64,000 nucleotides of DNA from Methylobacterium planeticum. GTDB taxonomy: Bacteria; Pseudomonadota; Alphaproteobacteria; Rhizobiales; Beijerinckiaceae. The DNA is taken from positions 124,001 through 188,000 of the forward strand of contig NZ_VZZJ01000007.1 in NCBI RefSeq assembly GCF_008806345.1. The letters run 5' to 3'. A program made the position numbers and the translations under genes. The notes below the pieces were generated by a model. That model worked only from the letters and a program-made list of their open reading frames with translations, was not told where the DNA came from and ran no database searches. This document shows positions 35,030 to 44,256 of this stretch, in pieces. Every line of letters starts with the position of its first letter. Within the stretch, counting starts at the first letter, position 1.

Positions 35030-37657
35030 ATGTCCCCTTTCCGCATCCATCGCGACCCCGGCGCATCGGCGCGGCGCCCCCTGCGCCGCGCGCTCGCCGC
35101 CCTCATGGCCACGAGCCTCGGCCTGCTCCCGATCACCGCCGCGCAGGCGCAGAGCTTCCTCGGGCGCTCCGCGCCGAAAGGCCTCGTCCTTCCGTCCGAG
35201 CGGCCCGCCAGCCCCGAGATTCGTCAGACCCGGCCCGCACGCCCCGTCGCCGACGTTCCGGTCGTGCAGGCCTCCGCGCCGATCCCGCAGCGGCCCCTCC
35301 CGAGCGTTGCGGAGAATCTCCGGCTGATCGGCGAGGAAAGCAGCCTGCAATGGTCGGTCTACCTGACCGAGGCGCAGGTCCGCGAGCGCGTCCGCTTCCG
35401 GATCGGATACCTCGCGGCGATCTCGGTGATGCCGGAATCCTCGTTCATCACCACCTCGGTGAACGACACGGTGATCGGGCGGGCGCAGATCAACGCGCCC
35501 GGCGCCGTCAAGATCATCGAGTTCGACATCCCCGAGGGGGTTCTCAAGCCCGGATACAACGCGATCCACCTCTCGGGCGTCCAGCGCCATCGCGTCGACT
35601 GCTCGCTGCAGGCGACCTTCGAGCTCTGGACCCAGATCGATCCCTCCTGGACCGGCCTGATCCTGCCGCCCGGGACCGGTTCCGTCGCGAGCCTGCGGGA
35701 CCTGGCGGCGATCCCTCCGAACGAGCAGGGCATCGTGCCGATCCGCATCGTGTTGGGTGGCCGTCCGAACCCGGCGAGCTTCGAGCGGATCATCCGCGCC
35801 GCGCAGCAGCTCGCCCTCGTCGGGCGGTTCTCGCAGGCGGTCGTCGAGTTCGGCCCGTTCATCCCGGGACCGGCCGGCCTCAACCTCGTCGTCGGGACGG
35901 CCGAGGAGCTGCGCGCGGTGCCGGGCCTCGACGCCTCCGGCGGCACGGCGCTCAGCTTCCAGCCAGCGACCGAATCCCGCGCCGCCACGCTCGTGGTCAC
36001 GGGACAGTCCAGCGACGACCTCGACGCGGGCCTCGCCTCGCTGAAGCGGCGCGACGGCTCGGACGGCCTCGTGGGCAGCCCGCAGGGCCTCCGGGTCCTG
36101 GCGCTCGCGCGGGGCGTTCCGGTGCGCGGCGGCGAGACGATCGGCCTCGACACCCTCGGGGTCCAGAACCGCGAGTTCAGCGGCCGCCTGTTCCGCTCCG
36201 GCTTCGACCTGACGCTGCCCGCCGATTTCGTCCCGGCCGACTACGCCAAGATCGGCCTCGCGATCGCGGGCGGCTACGCGCCGGGCCTCGAGGTCGGCGC
36301 CCAGATCGTGGTCGACATCAACGGCCGCAACGCCGCCAGCATCCCCCTGCCCAAGGCCGCGGGCGATCGGCTGCGCGGCGAGCCGATCGCCCTCGGCCTC
36401 GATCTCTGGCGGCCGGGTCGCAACCACGTCGACATCACGGCGCTTCTGCCGAGCGAGGCGGATCGCACCTGCGATACCGCCAACCCGAGCGACGATCACA
36501 AGCGCTTTCTGTTCTTGAATAGTTCCACCGTGAAGGTGCCCCAGCTCGCCCGGGCGCTGCGCGTGCCGGATCTCGCCGCGACGGCGACGGGCGCGCTTCC
36601 CTACACGCTCGCCGACAAGCGTCCGCGTCTCGTCGTCCCGACACCGGATCGCGACACGATGGCGGCGGCCGCCACCATCGCGGTCCGGCTGGCGATCGCC
36701 GCCGATCGGGTCATCGACTTCGCCCTGAGCGCGGAGCGCCCGGTCGACCGGGATGCGCCGGCCATCATCGTGGCGCCGGCCCGGGCCCTCGATCCGGCCC
36801 TGCTCCGCAACATCGGCATCGATCCGGACCGCCTCCGTAAGATCTGGCAGGGCCGCGCCGAGGCCCCGCCGGCCTCGCCCGGATCGGAAGGCGAACGCGC
36901 CACCGGCCTTGCGGCCGCCACCGACGGGATGAGCCTCGACAGGCTCCGCAACAACGTGCCGCCCGCCTGCACCCTGCCGGCCGCGAGCGCGCGCGTCGCC
37001 GCGCTGTCCTCCGAGCGCCCGCGCTCGGGCTACCGGACGCGCAACGACGCGGTGGAGATCGCGACCGCCTGGGATGCGGCCCTGCGGCCAACCCCTTCGC
37101 TCACCGACCAGATCTCGAACGCGGCCGGCGAGATCGGCACGGCCGCGCAATCGGCCTTCGAGGGCGCCGTCGGCTGGGCCAAGGGCCAGATCAAGGATCC
37201 GCCGATCGAGGTCCACTCGCGCGCCTCGCTCGTCGTCGGGCAGGGCGTCGACGGCGAGAGCCTGAACTCGGTGGTGACGGTGTTCACCGCCCCGAATGCC
37301 GCTCTGCTTCAGGCGTCCGTCGCCTGCCTCAGCACGCCGGCCCTGTGGGGCAAGCTGCAGGGCCGGGTCGCGGTGCTCGACGCCAACGACGGCACGATCT
37401 CGACCTACGACGCCAACCGGACGCGCCTGCTCGAGACCGAGCCCCGCGGCTTCGGCAACCTGCGCCTCGTCTTCGCCGGCTGGCTCTCGATGAACCCGTC
37501 GATCTACGTCCTCGTGCTCTTCGCCGCGGCGATCGCGCTGGGTCTGAGCACGAACGCCGTGCTTCGCGATGTCGGTCGGGCGAACGCCGCCGGGCGCGCG
37601 GCCCCGCGGCCCGACGCGGCCGGCGACGATGCGGACAAGAAGGACATGCGCTCATGA
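35030..37657 (+). CDS. bcsB: Cellulose synthase periplasmic subunit BcsB
   Basis: 875 residues. Signal peptide at 1-41 (cleavage after AQA), then the large periplasmic carbohydrate-binding and flavodoxin-like repeats of BcsB (FRIGYLAAISVMPESSFITT, SVNDTVIG, GYNAIHLSGVQRHRVDCS, DLWTQID-type strand) and a single C-terminal TM anchor (about 823-845) that contacts BcsA. It guides the nascent glucan through the periplasm. The stop overlaps the ATG of bcsZ. Confidence 0.92.
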   Translation: MSPFRIHRDPGASARRPLRRALAALMATSLGLLPITAAQAQSFLGRSAPKGLVLPSERPASPEIRQTRPARPVADVPVVQASAPIPQRPLPSVAENLRLIGEESSLQWSVYLTEAQVRERVRFRIGYLAAISVMPESSFITTSVNDTVIGRAQINAPGAVKIIEFDIPEGVLKPGYNAIHLSGVQRHRVDCSLQATFELWTQIDPSWTGLILPPGTGSVASLRDLAAIPPNEQGIVPIRIVLGGRPNPASFERIIRAAQQLALVGRFSQAVVEFGPFIPGPAGLNLVVGTAEELRAVPGLDASGGTALSFQPATESRAATLVVTGQSSDDLDAGLASLKRRDGSDGLVGSPQGLRVLALARGVPVRGGETIGLDTLGVQNREFSGRLFRSGFDLTLPADFVPADYAKIGLAIAGGYAPGLEVGAQIVVDINGRNAASIPLPKAAGDRLRGEPIALGLDLWRPGRNHVDITALLPSEADRTCDTANPSDDHKRFLFLNSSTVKVPQLARALRVPDLAATATGALPYTLADKRPRLVVPTPDRDTMAAAATIAVRLAIAADRVIDFALSAERPVDRDAPAIIVAPARALDPALLRNIGIDPDRLRKIWQGRAEAPPASPGSEGERATGLAAATDGMSLDRLRNNVPPACTLPAASARVAALSSERPRSGYRTRNDAVEIATAWDAALRPTPSLTDQISNAAGEIGTAAQSAFEGAVGWAKGQIKDPPIEVHSRASLVVGQGVDGESLNSVVTVFTAPNAALLQASVACLSTPALWGKLQGRVAVLDANDGTISTYDANRTRLLETEPRGFGNLRLVFAGWLSMNPSIYVLVLFAAAIALGLSTNAVLRDVGRANAAGRAAPRPDAAGDDADKKDMRS

Positions 37658-38814
37658 GACGCGCCCAGGCCGGCCTCTTCCTGCTCCTCGGCCTTCTCGG
37701 CGCGCAGGCCGCCGCGCAGACCACCGATGCCACGCCCGACTCCGTCCCGCCCCCGACCGAGATGCGCCGGCCCGGAGCCGAGACCGAGGCGAAGCCGCAG
37801 GCCGAGGGGGGCTCCACGCTCTTCAACGCCCTCGGCAACCCGACGGCGTGGCTCGCCTACAAGTCGCGCTTCGTCACGGATCAGGGCCGGGTCGTCGACA
37901 CCGGCAACGGGCAGATCAGCCACAGCGAGGGCCAGGGCTACGCGATGCTGCTCGCCGTCGCGGCGGGGGATCGCGACGCCTTCCAGCGCATCTGGAACTG
38001 GACGCGCGCCAACCTGATGGTGCGCGACGATGCCCTGCTCGCCTGGCGCTGGGAACCGGACAAGCGGCCCGCCGTGGCCGATCTCAACAACGCCACGGAC
38101 GGCGACATCCTGGTCGCCTGGGCCCTCGTCGAGGCGGCGGATGCCTGGTCCGACCTCGGATATCGCGTCGCCGCGCGGCGGCTCGCGGTCGATATCGGCC
38201 GGCGCACGATCCTGTTCAAGGCGGAGGGGCAACCGCTTCTTCCGGGGATGTCCGGCTTCTCGGCCGAGGACCGGGCGGACGGGCCCGTCGTCAACCTGTC
38301 CTACTGGGTCTTCCCGGCCTTCCCCCGCCTCGCATCGGTCGCGGGCGAGATCGACTGGGCGAGCGTGACGCGGAGCGGGCTCGACCTTCTGGCAAAGGCG
38401 CAGTTCGGCCCCGCGAAGCTGCCGACGGAGTGGATCTCCCTGCGGGACCCGACGCCGAAGCCGGCGGCAGGATTTCCGGCGGTCTTCTCGTACAATGCGA
38501 TCCGGGTGCCGCTCTACCTCGCCTGGGCGGGGATCGGCGACCGGCGCGCCCACGCCGCCTTCGGCCAGAGCTGGACGACCCGGGAGCGCACCGGCCTGCC
38601 GGTCATCGACACCGCCGACGGCCAGGCGATCGAGTGGATGCAGGAGCCCGGTTACGCCGCCCTGTCGGCGCTCGAGGCCTGCGCCCTGTCCGGCGAGGCC
38701 GTGCCGGCGAGCTTCATGACGCCCGCCAAGGCCGAAAACTACTATCCGGCGACACTCCATCTCCTCGCGCTGGTCGCGGCACAGATGAGGTACAGAGCAT
38801 GCCTTGGGCGTTAG
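37654..38814 (+). CDS. bcsZ: Periplasmic endo-1,4-beta-glucanase BcsZ (GH8)
   Basis: 386 residues. Signal peptide at 1-21 (AQAAAQ), then a glycoside hydrolase family 8 domain: general acid Glu92 in ISHSEGQGYAML, and NNATDGDILVAWAL with Asp149/Asp151. VVNLSYWVFPAFPRLA and FSYNAIRVPLYLAW are further GH8 blocks. It trims mis-assembled cellulose in the periplasm and is needed for proper fibre formation. Overlaps bcsB by four bases and the next gene by 16, so the operon is tightly coupled. Confidence 0.94.
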   Translation: MRRAQAGLFLLLGLLGAQAAAQTTDATPDSVPPPTEMRRPGAETEAKPQAEGGSTLFNALGNPTAWLAYKSRFVTDQGRVVDTGNGQISHSEGQGYAMLLAVAAGDRDAFQRIWNWTRANLMVRDDALLAWRWEPDKRPAVADLNNATDGDILVAWALVEAADAWSDLGYRVAARRLAVDIGRRTILFKAEGQPLLPGMSGFSAEDRADGPVVNLSYWVFPAFPRLASVAGEIDWASVTRSGLDLLAKAQFGPAKLPTEWISLRDPTPKPAAGFPAVFSYNAIRVPLYLAWAGIGDRRAHAAFGQSWTTRERTGLPVIDTADGQAIEWMQEPGYAALSALEACALSGEAVPASFMTPAKAENYYPATLHLLALVAAQMRYRACLGR

Positions 38815-40799
38815 AGCAGGGCGGCCCGTCCCCGCGCCACCGGCTCGGTTGCACCGTGTTGCTGGCCGTCCTCGGCCTGTTCGGCGGGCCGGTCGCATCC
38901 GGCCACGCCCAGACGCTGCCCGGCCGGCCCGTCGCGACCGGGGTGCTGCAGCCTTCCGAGCGGCGCGCGCCGGTGATCCTCGACAATGCCCTGGCGCCGT
39001 CGATCCAGGCCGAGATCGTCGATGAGAGCGCGCTGCGCTACTACGCGGCCAACGGCCAGACGAAGCGCGTGCAGGCCGAGATCCGCCGGCTCCAGCGCCG
39101 CCACCCGAATTGGGCGCCCCCGAACGATCTCGACAGCCTGAAGCCGAGCCCGCCCGAGGAGGCGCCCCTCTGGGACCTCTTCACGGCCGGCCGCTTCGAC
39201 GACCTGCGCGCCTCCATTACCGCGCGGCGGGCGGTCGACCCGGATTGGCAGCCCTCCGAGGAGCTCGCACGCAAGCTCGGGCGCGGCACCTTCCGCAGCG
39301 AGGTCAAGGCCGCCGCGCAGAGCGGCGCCTGGGCCGACATCGTCGCGCGCATCCAGTCCGATCCGGACGCGATGCGCGCCCCCGACATCGATATCGCGTG
39401 GTTCGTGGCCGAGGCCTACGCCCGCACCGGACAGGCCGCGGCGGCGGGCGCCGTCTACCGCGGCATCCTCGAGCGGCAGAGCGAGACGGCCCTGCGCCTC
39501 GCCACCATCCAGAAGGCGATGGCCAGTCTCCCGATGGCCCAGGTCGAGCCGCTGCTCGCGATGGGACGGGCCGCCGCCGACGGATCGAGCGAATTCCGGC
39601 CGATCCAGCCCGACATCACCCGCGCCCGGATCGCCGCCTTCCTGCACGGGGAGACCGACACGCGCGTCCAGCCCGCGGACCTGACCGCATTCGGGGAGAA
39701 CGCGCGCAAGATCGGCGATGCCGGGCAGATGAGCATGCTCGGCTGGTACGCCTACCGGCGCCGTCAGTTCCGCGAGGCGCTGGACTGGTTCAAGGCCGCG
39801 GTCGGGCGCGGCGGCGACGCGATGGTGGCGCATGGTCTCGCCCTGAGCCTGATGGAGATGGGCCAGGAGCGGGAGGCCGAGGAGGTGGCGTTCGCCTGGC
39901 GCGGTCCCTCGATCGTGAACACGGTTCTGTACATCGACCTGATGGAGCGCCGCCTGACGCAGTCGCCCGTCTCGCCGCTCGAGCCGAACCGGATCGACCG
40001 CTTCGCCAAGTTCGTGCTCGCGACCTCATCGGGCGAGGGCGCGCAGGCGCTCGGCTGGTACGCCTACAATTCCTGCCAGTTCGACACGGCGCTCGAATGG
40101 TTCCAGCGGGCCTCGGCGTGGATGCCGCGCGAGCCCGTCATCGTGGGCTACGCCATCACGCTGGCGCGTCTGAAGCGGACCCGGGAGTATTTCGACGTCC
40201 TCAACCGCTACGACGGCCTCTTCCCGAAGGTCGTCGAGCAGGCCTTCCCGAGCGAGACGCAGCAATCCGATCCGACGCCCTGCGCCCCAGCCCGGGTCGC
40301 CCAGCCGGTCACGCAGGTCGTGCTGGCAGCGGCGACGGCCGCGCCCGGCCGCGTGCCGAAGCCGAATGCGGCCCGGACGCCCCAATCCCAGGCCCTTCCG
40401 GTGAAGCGGACCGACTTCCCCATCGCGGTGGCGGCCGAGAACCCGCTGCGGTTCGCCGGCGGCTCCATCGTGCCCGATCCGTCGCGGGATGGGGAGTACC
40501 TGCGCGAGACCCGAGCCGCACCGCCCCTCGTGGCACGCCGCGTCGTCGGCGCGTCGGCGATGCCCTACGAGCGCTACGGCTACACCCTGCTGCCGGGTTG
40601 GAACGGGACCGACAGGCCGAGCTTCCAGATCGGCAGCGGCTCCCCGCCGGTCGGAACCCTGGCGCATGCCGACATCGCTGCCGAAGCCCGCGTCGGCGGC
40701 GCTGCCCGTGCGCCGATGAAGGGCGAGACCGACCGTTTCGGCGCCTTCGACCTCGGTTCGGGCAATCCGCGCCCGGATCCCCGAGCCCTGGGACAGTAA
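38799..40799 (+). CDS. Periplasmic TPR-repeat protein of the cellulose operon (BcsC position, no barrel)
   Basis: 666 residues. Signal peptide through about residue 38 (ASGHAQ). The body consists of alpha-solenoid/TPR-like repeats; clear pairs are GWYAYRRRQFREALDWFKAA and GWYAYNSCQFDTALEWFQRA. A Pro- and Ala-rich linker and a short Gly-rich tail follow. It stands where bcsC is found in enterobacteria, but lacks the roughly 350-residue beta-barrel domain that BcsC uses as outer-membrane exit. It may scaffold the export complex while another protein (perhaps BcsS) supplies the pore. Starts inside bcsZ. Confidence 0.75.
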   Translation: MPWALEQGGPSPRHRLGCTVLLAVLGLFGGPVASGHAQTLPGRPVATGVLQPSERRAPVILDNALAPSIQAEIVDESALRYYAANGQTKRVQAEIRRLQRRHPNWAPPNDLDSLKPSPPEEAPLWDLFTAGRFDDLRASITARRAVDPDWQPSEELARKLGRGTFRSEVKAAAQSGAWADIVARIQSDPDAMRAPDIDIAWFVAEAYARTGQAAAAGAVYRGILERQSETALRLATIQKAMASLPMAQVEPLLAMGRAAADGSSEFRPIQPDITRARIAAFLHGETDTRVQPADLTAFGENARKIGDAGQMSMLGWYAYRRRQFREALDWFKAAVGRGGDAMVAHGLALSLMEMGQEREAEEVAFAWRGPSIVNTVLYIDLMERRLTQSPVSPLEPNRIDRFAKFVLATSSGEGAQALGWYAYNSCQFDTALEWFQRASAWMPREPVIVGYAITLARLKRTREYFDVLNRYDGLFPKVVEQAFPSETQQSDPTPCAPARVAQPVTQVVLAAATAAPGRVPKPNAARTPQSQALPVKRTDFPIAVAAENPLRFAGGSIVPDPSRDGEYLRETRAAPPLVARRVVGASAMPYERYGYTLLPGWNGTDRPSFQIGSGSPPVGTLAHADIAAEARVGGAARAPMKGETDRFGAFDLGSGNPRPDPRALGQ

Positions 40800-40800
40800 G

Positions 40801-41898
40801 ATGGATTCCCGTTCTCTCATCGGTTCGTCGCTCGGGCGGGCCGTCAGACCCGCTTTGGCGCTCGGCCTGATCGCCCTCGCGCTGCCGGCCTGCAACACGA
40901 CGGGCAACCGCTCGGCCTTGAGCCGGAGGGCGGCGCCGGAGGCCTTCTTCAGCTCCCTCGAGACGAACGCCATTCCGGCGCAGCGCGGCCCGCTCGTGTC
41001 GCTGCCGCATGGCGGCTCGGTCCAGTCGCTGCAGGAGACCCCTTACGCCAACGGGCGGCGGCAGCGGATCAGCCTCGAGGGCGCCGACACGACGAGCCGC
41101 ATCGAGGTCATGCTGCGCACCGGTGGCCGCGGCGGCGTTCCGATGGAGCGGCCGACCCGATCCGGGATCGCCGGTGAACTCGCGCAATTGTCGAGCGAGG
41201 GCGCCTACCGGATCGTGCGGCAGCCCATGCGGAACCGCTACGGGCCGTTCGGTGTCGCCCTGTCGGAGCGCTGCGCCTACGCGTGGCAGTGGATCGACAA
41301 TCTTCGGGGCGGCGAGGCGGGGGGCAGCCGCTGGACGGGCGGGGAGATCGCCGCATCGCTGCGCATCCAGCACTGCCAGCGCCGGCCGTCGGCGTCGCAG
41401 AACCTCATCGCCGACCTCCAGCGGCTGGTCATCCGGACCGGCGAAGGGCCGGACGTTGCGCGGGTGCGCCGGCCGAGGCCGCACGTCGCCAAGGTGGTCG
41501 AGCCCGAGCCGTCCCCGGTTCTGTCGCCGGCCCCGCTCCAGCCCGTCCCGCCCGCCGTGGCGATCAACGGGAGCCGGACCCTGATCACGGTGCCGTCCGA
41601 GGCTCCGCGCTCCGCACCGCTCCTCACGGGCGAGGTGCCGCGCACCGCTGCCCCGCAAGCCTATGCCGGCCAGGGCCCCCAGACCTTCGTCGTGCCGAAG
41701 CCGGCCGGCGAGGCCGGGGCAGCGAACCAGCCGCGCTTCCTCACCGACCGCGTCGCCCCGCCCGTCGAGCGACGCATGAGCGAGCCCCCCATCGCCGTGC
41801 CGCCGCCGCCCGCGCGCACCGCCCAGCCCGACCGGCTCTCGAGCGATCTTCCCGCACAGGCCTACCGGGGGCCGGCGCCGCCGCCGTTCGGGTGGTAG
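40801..41898 (+). CDS. bcsN: Cellulose biosynthesis lipoprotein BcsN
   Basis: 365 residues. A lipoprotein signal ends in LPAC with Cys31 as the lipidation site. Residues 60-220 form the conserved BcsN domain (GADTTSRIEVMLRTGGRG, GPFGVALSERCAYAWQWID, IAASLRIQHCQRRP). The C-terminal third is Pro/Ala-rich and low complexity. BcsN occurs in alphaproteobacterial cellulose operons; its biochemical role is unknown. It follows the TPR gene after one base and ends the operon; the convergent DUF6894 gene lies 51 bases on. Confidence 0.82.
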   Translation: MDSRSLIGSSLGRAVRPALALGLIALALPACNTTGNRSALSRRAAPEAFFSSLETNAIPAQRGPLVSLPHGGSVQSLQETPYANGRRQRISLEGADTTSRIEVMLRTGGRGGVPMERPTRSGIAGELAQLSSEGAYRIVRQPMRNRYGPFGVALSERCAYAWQWIDNLRGGEAGGSRWTGGEIAASLRIQHCQRRPSASQNLIADLQRLVIRTGEGPDVARVRRPRPHVAKVVEPEPSPVLSPAPLQPVPPAVAINGSRTLITVPSEAPRSAPLLTGEVPRTAAPQAYAGQGPQTFVVPKPAGEAGAANQPRFLTDRVAPPVERRMSEPPIAVPPPPARTAQPDRLSSDLPAQAYRGPAPPPFGW

Positions 41899-41949
41899 CG
41901 CCGGCCTGGCGCCCCCCGGCCCGCGAGCGCGGGACCGAGGCGGGCGTCG

Positions 41950-42201
41950 TCAACGGTCGCTCATGGCCGGTGTGTGAAGTTTCGACAGGATCAGCAGCGT
42001 CGCGCTCAGGACGCAGTTCCCGTCCCCATCCCGGACCTCCGTGCAGATCTGCACGCCGCCGTCATCGGCGGCGTGGTTCGCTGCGAGTTCGGTGAGCGCG
42101 CGATAGGCCTCGGCCCGCACCGCGTCGAGATCCGGCAGGTCCATGCCGCTCTCGTCGCGGACCGAGATGCAGTCGTGGAGATCGAAGTAGTAGCGCGGCA
42201 T
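41950..42201 (-). CDS. DUF6894-type small protein
   Basis: 83 residues from the ATG reading MPRYYFDLHDC, with GGAGG seven bases before it. The pattern PRYYFDLHDCISVRDESGMDLPDLDAVRAEAYRAL is characteristic of a small family abundant in Methylobacterium and other Rhizobiales: a YxFDxxD start, a DxxGxxLPD segment and an AxxxA helix. Function unknown; probably cytosolic. Confidence 0.8.
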   Translation of the reverse strand: MPRYYFDLHDCISVRDESGMDLPDLDAVRAEAYRALTELAANHAADDGGVQICTEVRDGDGNCVLSATLLILSKLHTPAMSDR

Positions 42202-42333
42202 GCACATTCCTCCACCCGGGAAGGCAGGTCGCCGTTCGTCGGTCCTGCCGCTGCGCCCGAACCGGCCGGCCTGCCCCGTTCTCACCGCTGCGGCACCGCG
42301 TGAGCGGTGCCGCCCGGCCCCTGGGGCTGCCGC

Positions 42334-42537
42334 CTAGGACAGGATCGCGTTGGGGTTCGATCGCCTGATGTCCTCGGCCAGGCGGCTGCCGAGTTCGAGC
42401 AACAGCATGTCGATCAGCGTTTGAAGGAACGGATCGGCGATCTGACCCAGCGCCTCCCGCGCTTCGAGGCAGCAGGCGATGGTTCGCTCGATGGGGCTCA
42501 TTGGCTCCCGACCCGGCACGACGAAGGGGTCCGACAT
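42334..42537 (-). CDS. Small protein downstream of luxI, 67 aa, function unknown
   Basis: 67 residues, mostly helical: SPIERTIACCLEAREALGQI and DPFLQTLIDMLLLELGSRLA look like two amphipathic helices, possibly a dimerising helix-turn-helix protein. It starts 36 bases after the luxI stop on the same strand and is probably co-transcribed with it. The ribosome-binding site (AAGG) is weak. No family recognised. Confidence 0.6.
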   Translation of the reverse strand: MSDPFVVPGREPMSPIERTIACCLEAREALGQIADPFLQTLIDMLLLELGSRLAEDIRRSNPNAILS

Positions 42538-42573
42538 GGTGATGACCTTGAGATGACAGCGAAGAGATCGGCG

Positions 42574-43236
42574 CTAGGCCGAGCGTCGGTGGGGAAGGTC
42601 GATCGGCGTGCGGCTCGGAATCCGGACCCGATCCACCTCGAGCACCGATCCGGACAGCCGGAAGATCTGCCGATGGGTCTCGATCGTGTCCGGGGTGAGC
42701 CGCGCGTAGATCGGCAGGATGCTGGAGCCGTCGTAGGAGCAGGGCAGCGCCAGGGGGTCGACCTCCCAGCCGAAGCTCATCAGGCGACTGACCAGGATCG
42801 GGTGGGTTTGCACCAGGAGGCCTTCGAGGCCGAGGAGAGCCGCGGCTTCGGCCACCGCCGTGAAGGACGGCCCCGAGACCGCATCCACGCCCCGGCTGCT
42901 CTCCCGCTTGGCGGGGGCGACGGCGCAGCGTGTCCACTCGTAGATGTGCGGGCCGGACGGGGAGGGGGCGCCCTGAAGGATCTCGGGGTAGAGGTGCGTC
43001 TGCAGGTGGGGCCGCGTGGTCGGTAGCAGGCGCGAGTACGAGACGACCGTGCCACCATCCAAGCCGACGACGTGATAGCAATGCGGCGTGTCGAATTCGT
43101 CGATCTCACGCCCGTCCGGCTTTCGGCAAGCTTCCCACTTCAGATGATCGACGAAGAAGTCGTGGCGAAACCGGTAGACCTTGTCCATCAGGCCGGCGTC
43201 GTCTTTTCCACATTGTCCGCTCAACAACTTGAACAT
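42574..43236 (-). CDS. luxI: Acyl-homoserine-lactone synthase, LuxI family
   Basis: 220 residues. The invariant LuxI residues are present: Arg24, Phe28 and Trp34 in YRFRHDFFVDHLKW, Asp46 and Asp49 in REIDEFDTP, Arg69 in YSRLLP, Glu100 and Arg103 in YEWTRCAV. It makes N-acyl-homoserine lactone from SAM and an acyl carrier. Methylobacterium relatives (MlaI) make long unsaturated C14 signals, but acyl length cannot be read here. A candidate lux box lies 54-67 bases before the start; GAGG is the ribosome-binding site. luxR lies just upstream on the same strand. Confidence 0.93.
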   Translation of the reverse strand: MFKLLSGQCGKDDAGLMDKVYRFRHDFFVDHLKWEACRKPDGREIDEFDTPHCYHVVGLDGGTVVSYSRLLPTTRPHLQTHLYPEILQGAPSPSGPHIYEWTRCAVAPAKRESSRGVDAVSGPSFTAVAEAAALLGLEGLLVQTHPILVSRLMSFGWEVDPLALPCSYDGSSILPIYARLTPDTIETHRQIFRLSGSVLEVDRVRIPSRTPIDLPHRRSA

Positions 43237-43289
43237 GCCCGAACCTCGCTGTTTCCAGGAGGATCGGGCATGCCGGGCAAGCCCGACAT

Positions 43290-43303
43290 TCGTAGATTTA
43301 CGA
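43290..43303 (-). promoter_or_regulatory. Candidate lux box upstream of luxI
   Basis: A perfect inverted repeat TCGTA-GATT-TACGA in the 87-base gap between luxR and luxI, 54-67 bases before the luxI ATG, the usual place for LuxR-type activation at the -35 region. Between it and luxI lies a small CGGGC/GCCCG hairpin in the leader. Confidence 0.6.
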
Positions 43304-43323
43304 GGTAGTGCCGGCCTGTGCGG

Positions 43324-44094
43324 TCAGGTTATGATGCCGCGCCGCATGGCTTCCGCGATCGACTGAACGCGGTTCACCGCATTGAGCTTGCGGCTGGCGC
43401 TCGCGAGATGCGCCTCGACGGTCCGGGCCGAGATCGCCAGGATCTGCGAGGTGTCCCAGGCGCTCTTGCCCGCCGCGCTCCACTTCAGGCACTCGACCTC
43501 GCGGTCGGTCAGGTGCCCCCGCGTGCGCTCGACACCGCGCGAGCGCGCCTGCGAGACGGCCCGCGCCTTCGACATCGCGTAGATCGCGACGAGGTGGAGG
43601 CCGGCCTTCTCGTCCTCGGACAGGCTGAGGCGCTGCCCGCCGAAGCTCACCCCGGCCTCCGTGCCGTCGAGATCGTGGAAGGGCACGCAGAACCCGTCGT
43701 TCAGCGCGAAGTCCCGGGCCTCGTTCATGACCCTGGCGGCACGCTCATCCCCGGTTTCGAAGGGGGCATCCTTCCACAGGAAAGGGTCGGTCGTGCCGCG
43801 GATGCGCCGGATGACCGGGTCGTGGTGCAGGTAGCCGCGGGTGTGGTAGCGCTGCGACCACTCCGGTGGCCAACCCGAGATCATCGCGCAATCGAGCAAG
43901 CCCTCGGTTTCCGTTTGCGGCAGACCGCCGATCAGGAAGGCGTCGTACCCGAAGCGGTGACCGGCCGCGCGCAACTCGCCGTAGACCTCGGTGCGCGTGC
44001 GCGCATCCCGAAGCCGGTGGATGATGTCAAAGGAGACCTGACGGATATCGGACACAACCAGCAGTTTCAGATCGGCGATGATCGGTAGTATCAA
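43324..44094 (-). CDS. luxR: LuxR-family quorum-sensing regulator
   Basis: 256 residues from a TTG (reading MILPIIADLK); no ATG is available and an internal GTG near codon 14 is an alternative. The N-terminal autoinducer-binding domain has the conserved cluster GWPPEWSQRYHTRGYLHHDP and FLWKDA, and GVSFGG. The C-terminal LuxR HTH (about 195-256) reads LTDREVECLKWSAAGKSAWD, then ISARTVEAHLASASRKL. It should bind the lactone made by the adjacent LuxI and activate luxI through the lux box. Arranged luxR then luxI in tandem. Confidence 0.9.
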   Translation of the reverse strand: MILPIIADLKLLVVSDIRQVSFDIIHRLRDARTRTEVYGELRAAGHRFGYDAFLIGGLPQTETEGLLDCAMISGWPPEWSQRYHTRGYLHHDPVIRRIRGTTDPFLWKDAPFETGDERAARVMNEARDFALNDGFCVPFHDLDGTEAGVSFGGQRLSLSEDEKAGLHLVAIYAMSKARAVSQARSRGVERTRGHLTDREVECLKWSAAGKSAWDTSQILAISARTVEAHLASASRKLNAVNRVQSIAEAMRRGIIT

Positions 44095-44256
44095 ATGCCT
44101 GTGACCCGGGATAGGCTCATTTGTTGACAGGCCGGCCTAACCAGTGCCGACGTGCTGGATTGAAGATCGGGACGATGTTTTTCTGTGATCCGGCCGCGAT
44201 GACGCCGCTCTCGATGCGGCAGTCCCGTCGTCGCAGAGCTTTCAGAGGGAAGGCAT

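Noticed and set aside
32927..37216. Very long open frame on the minus strand opposite bcsA and bcsB
   Set aside because: High GC keeps antisense frames open; the translation is repetitive Arg/Gly/Ala/Asp-rich without motifs, while the plus strand encodes clear BcsA and BcsB.
38799..40799. BcsC outer-membrane cellulose exporter
   Set aside because: TPR-like repeats are present but the C-terminal beta-barrel domain is missing and the protein is about half the BcsC length.
43261..43289. Intrinsic terminator for luxR
   Set aside because: The CGGGC/GCCCG hairpin is short, has no T-run, and lies downstream of the lux box in what should be the luxI leader.
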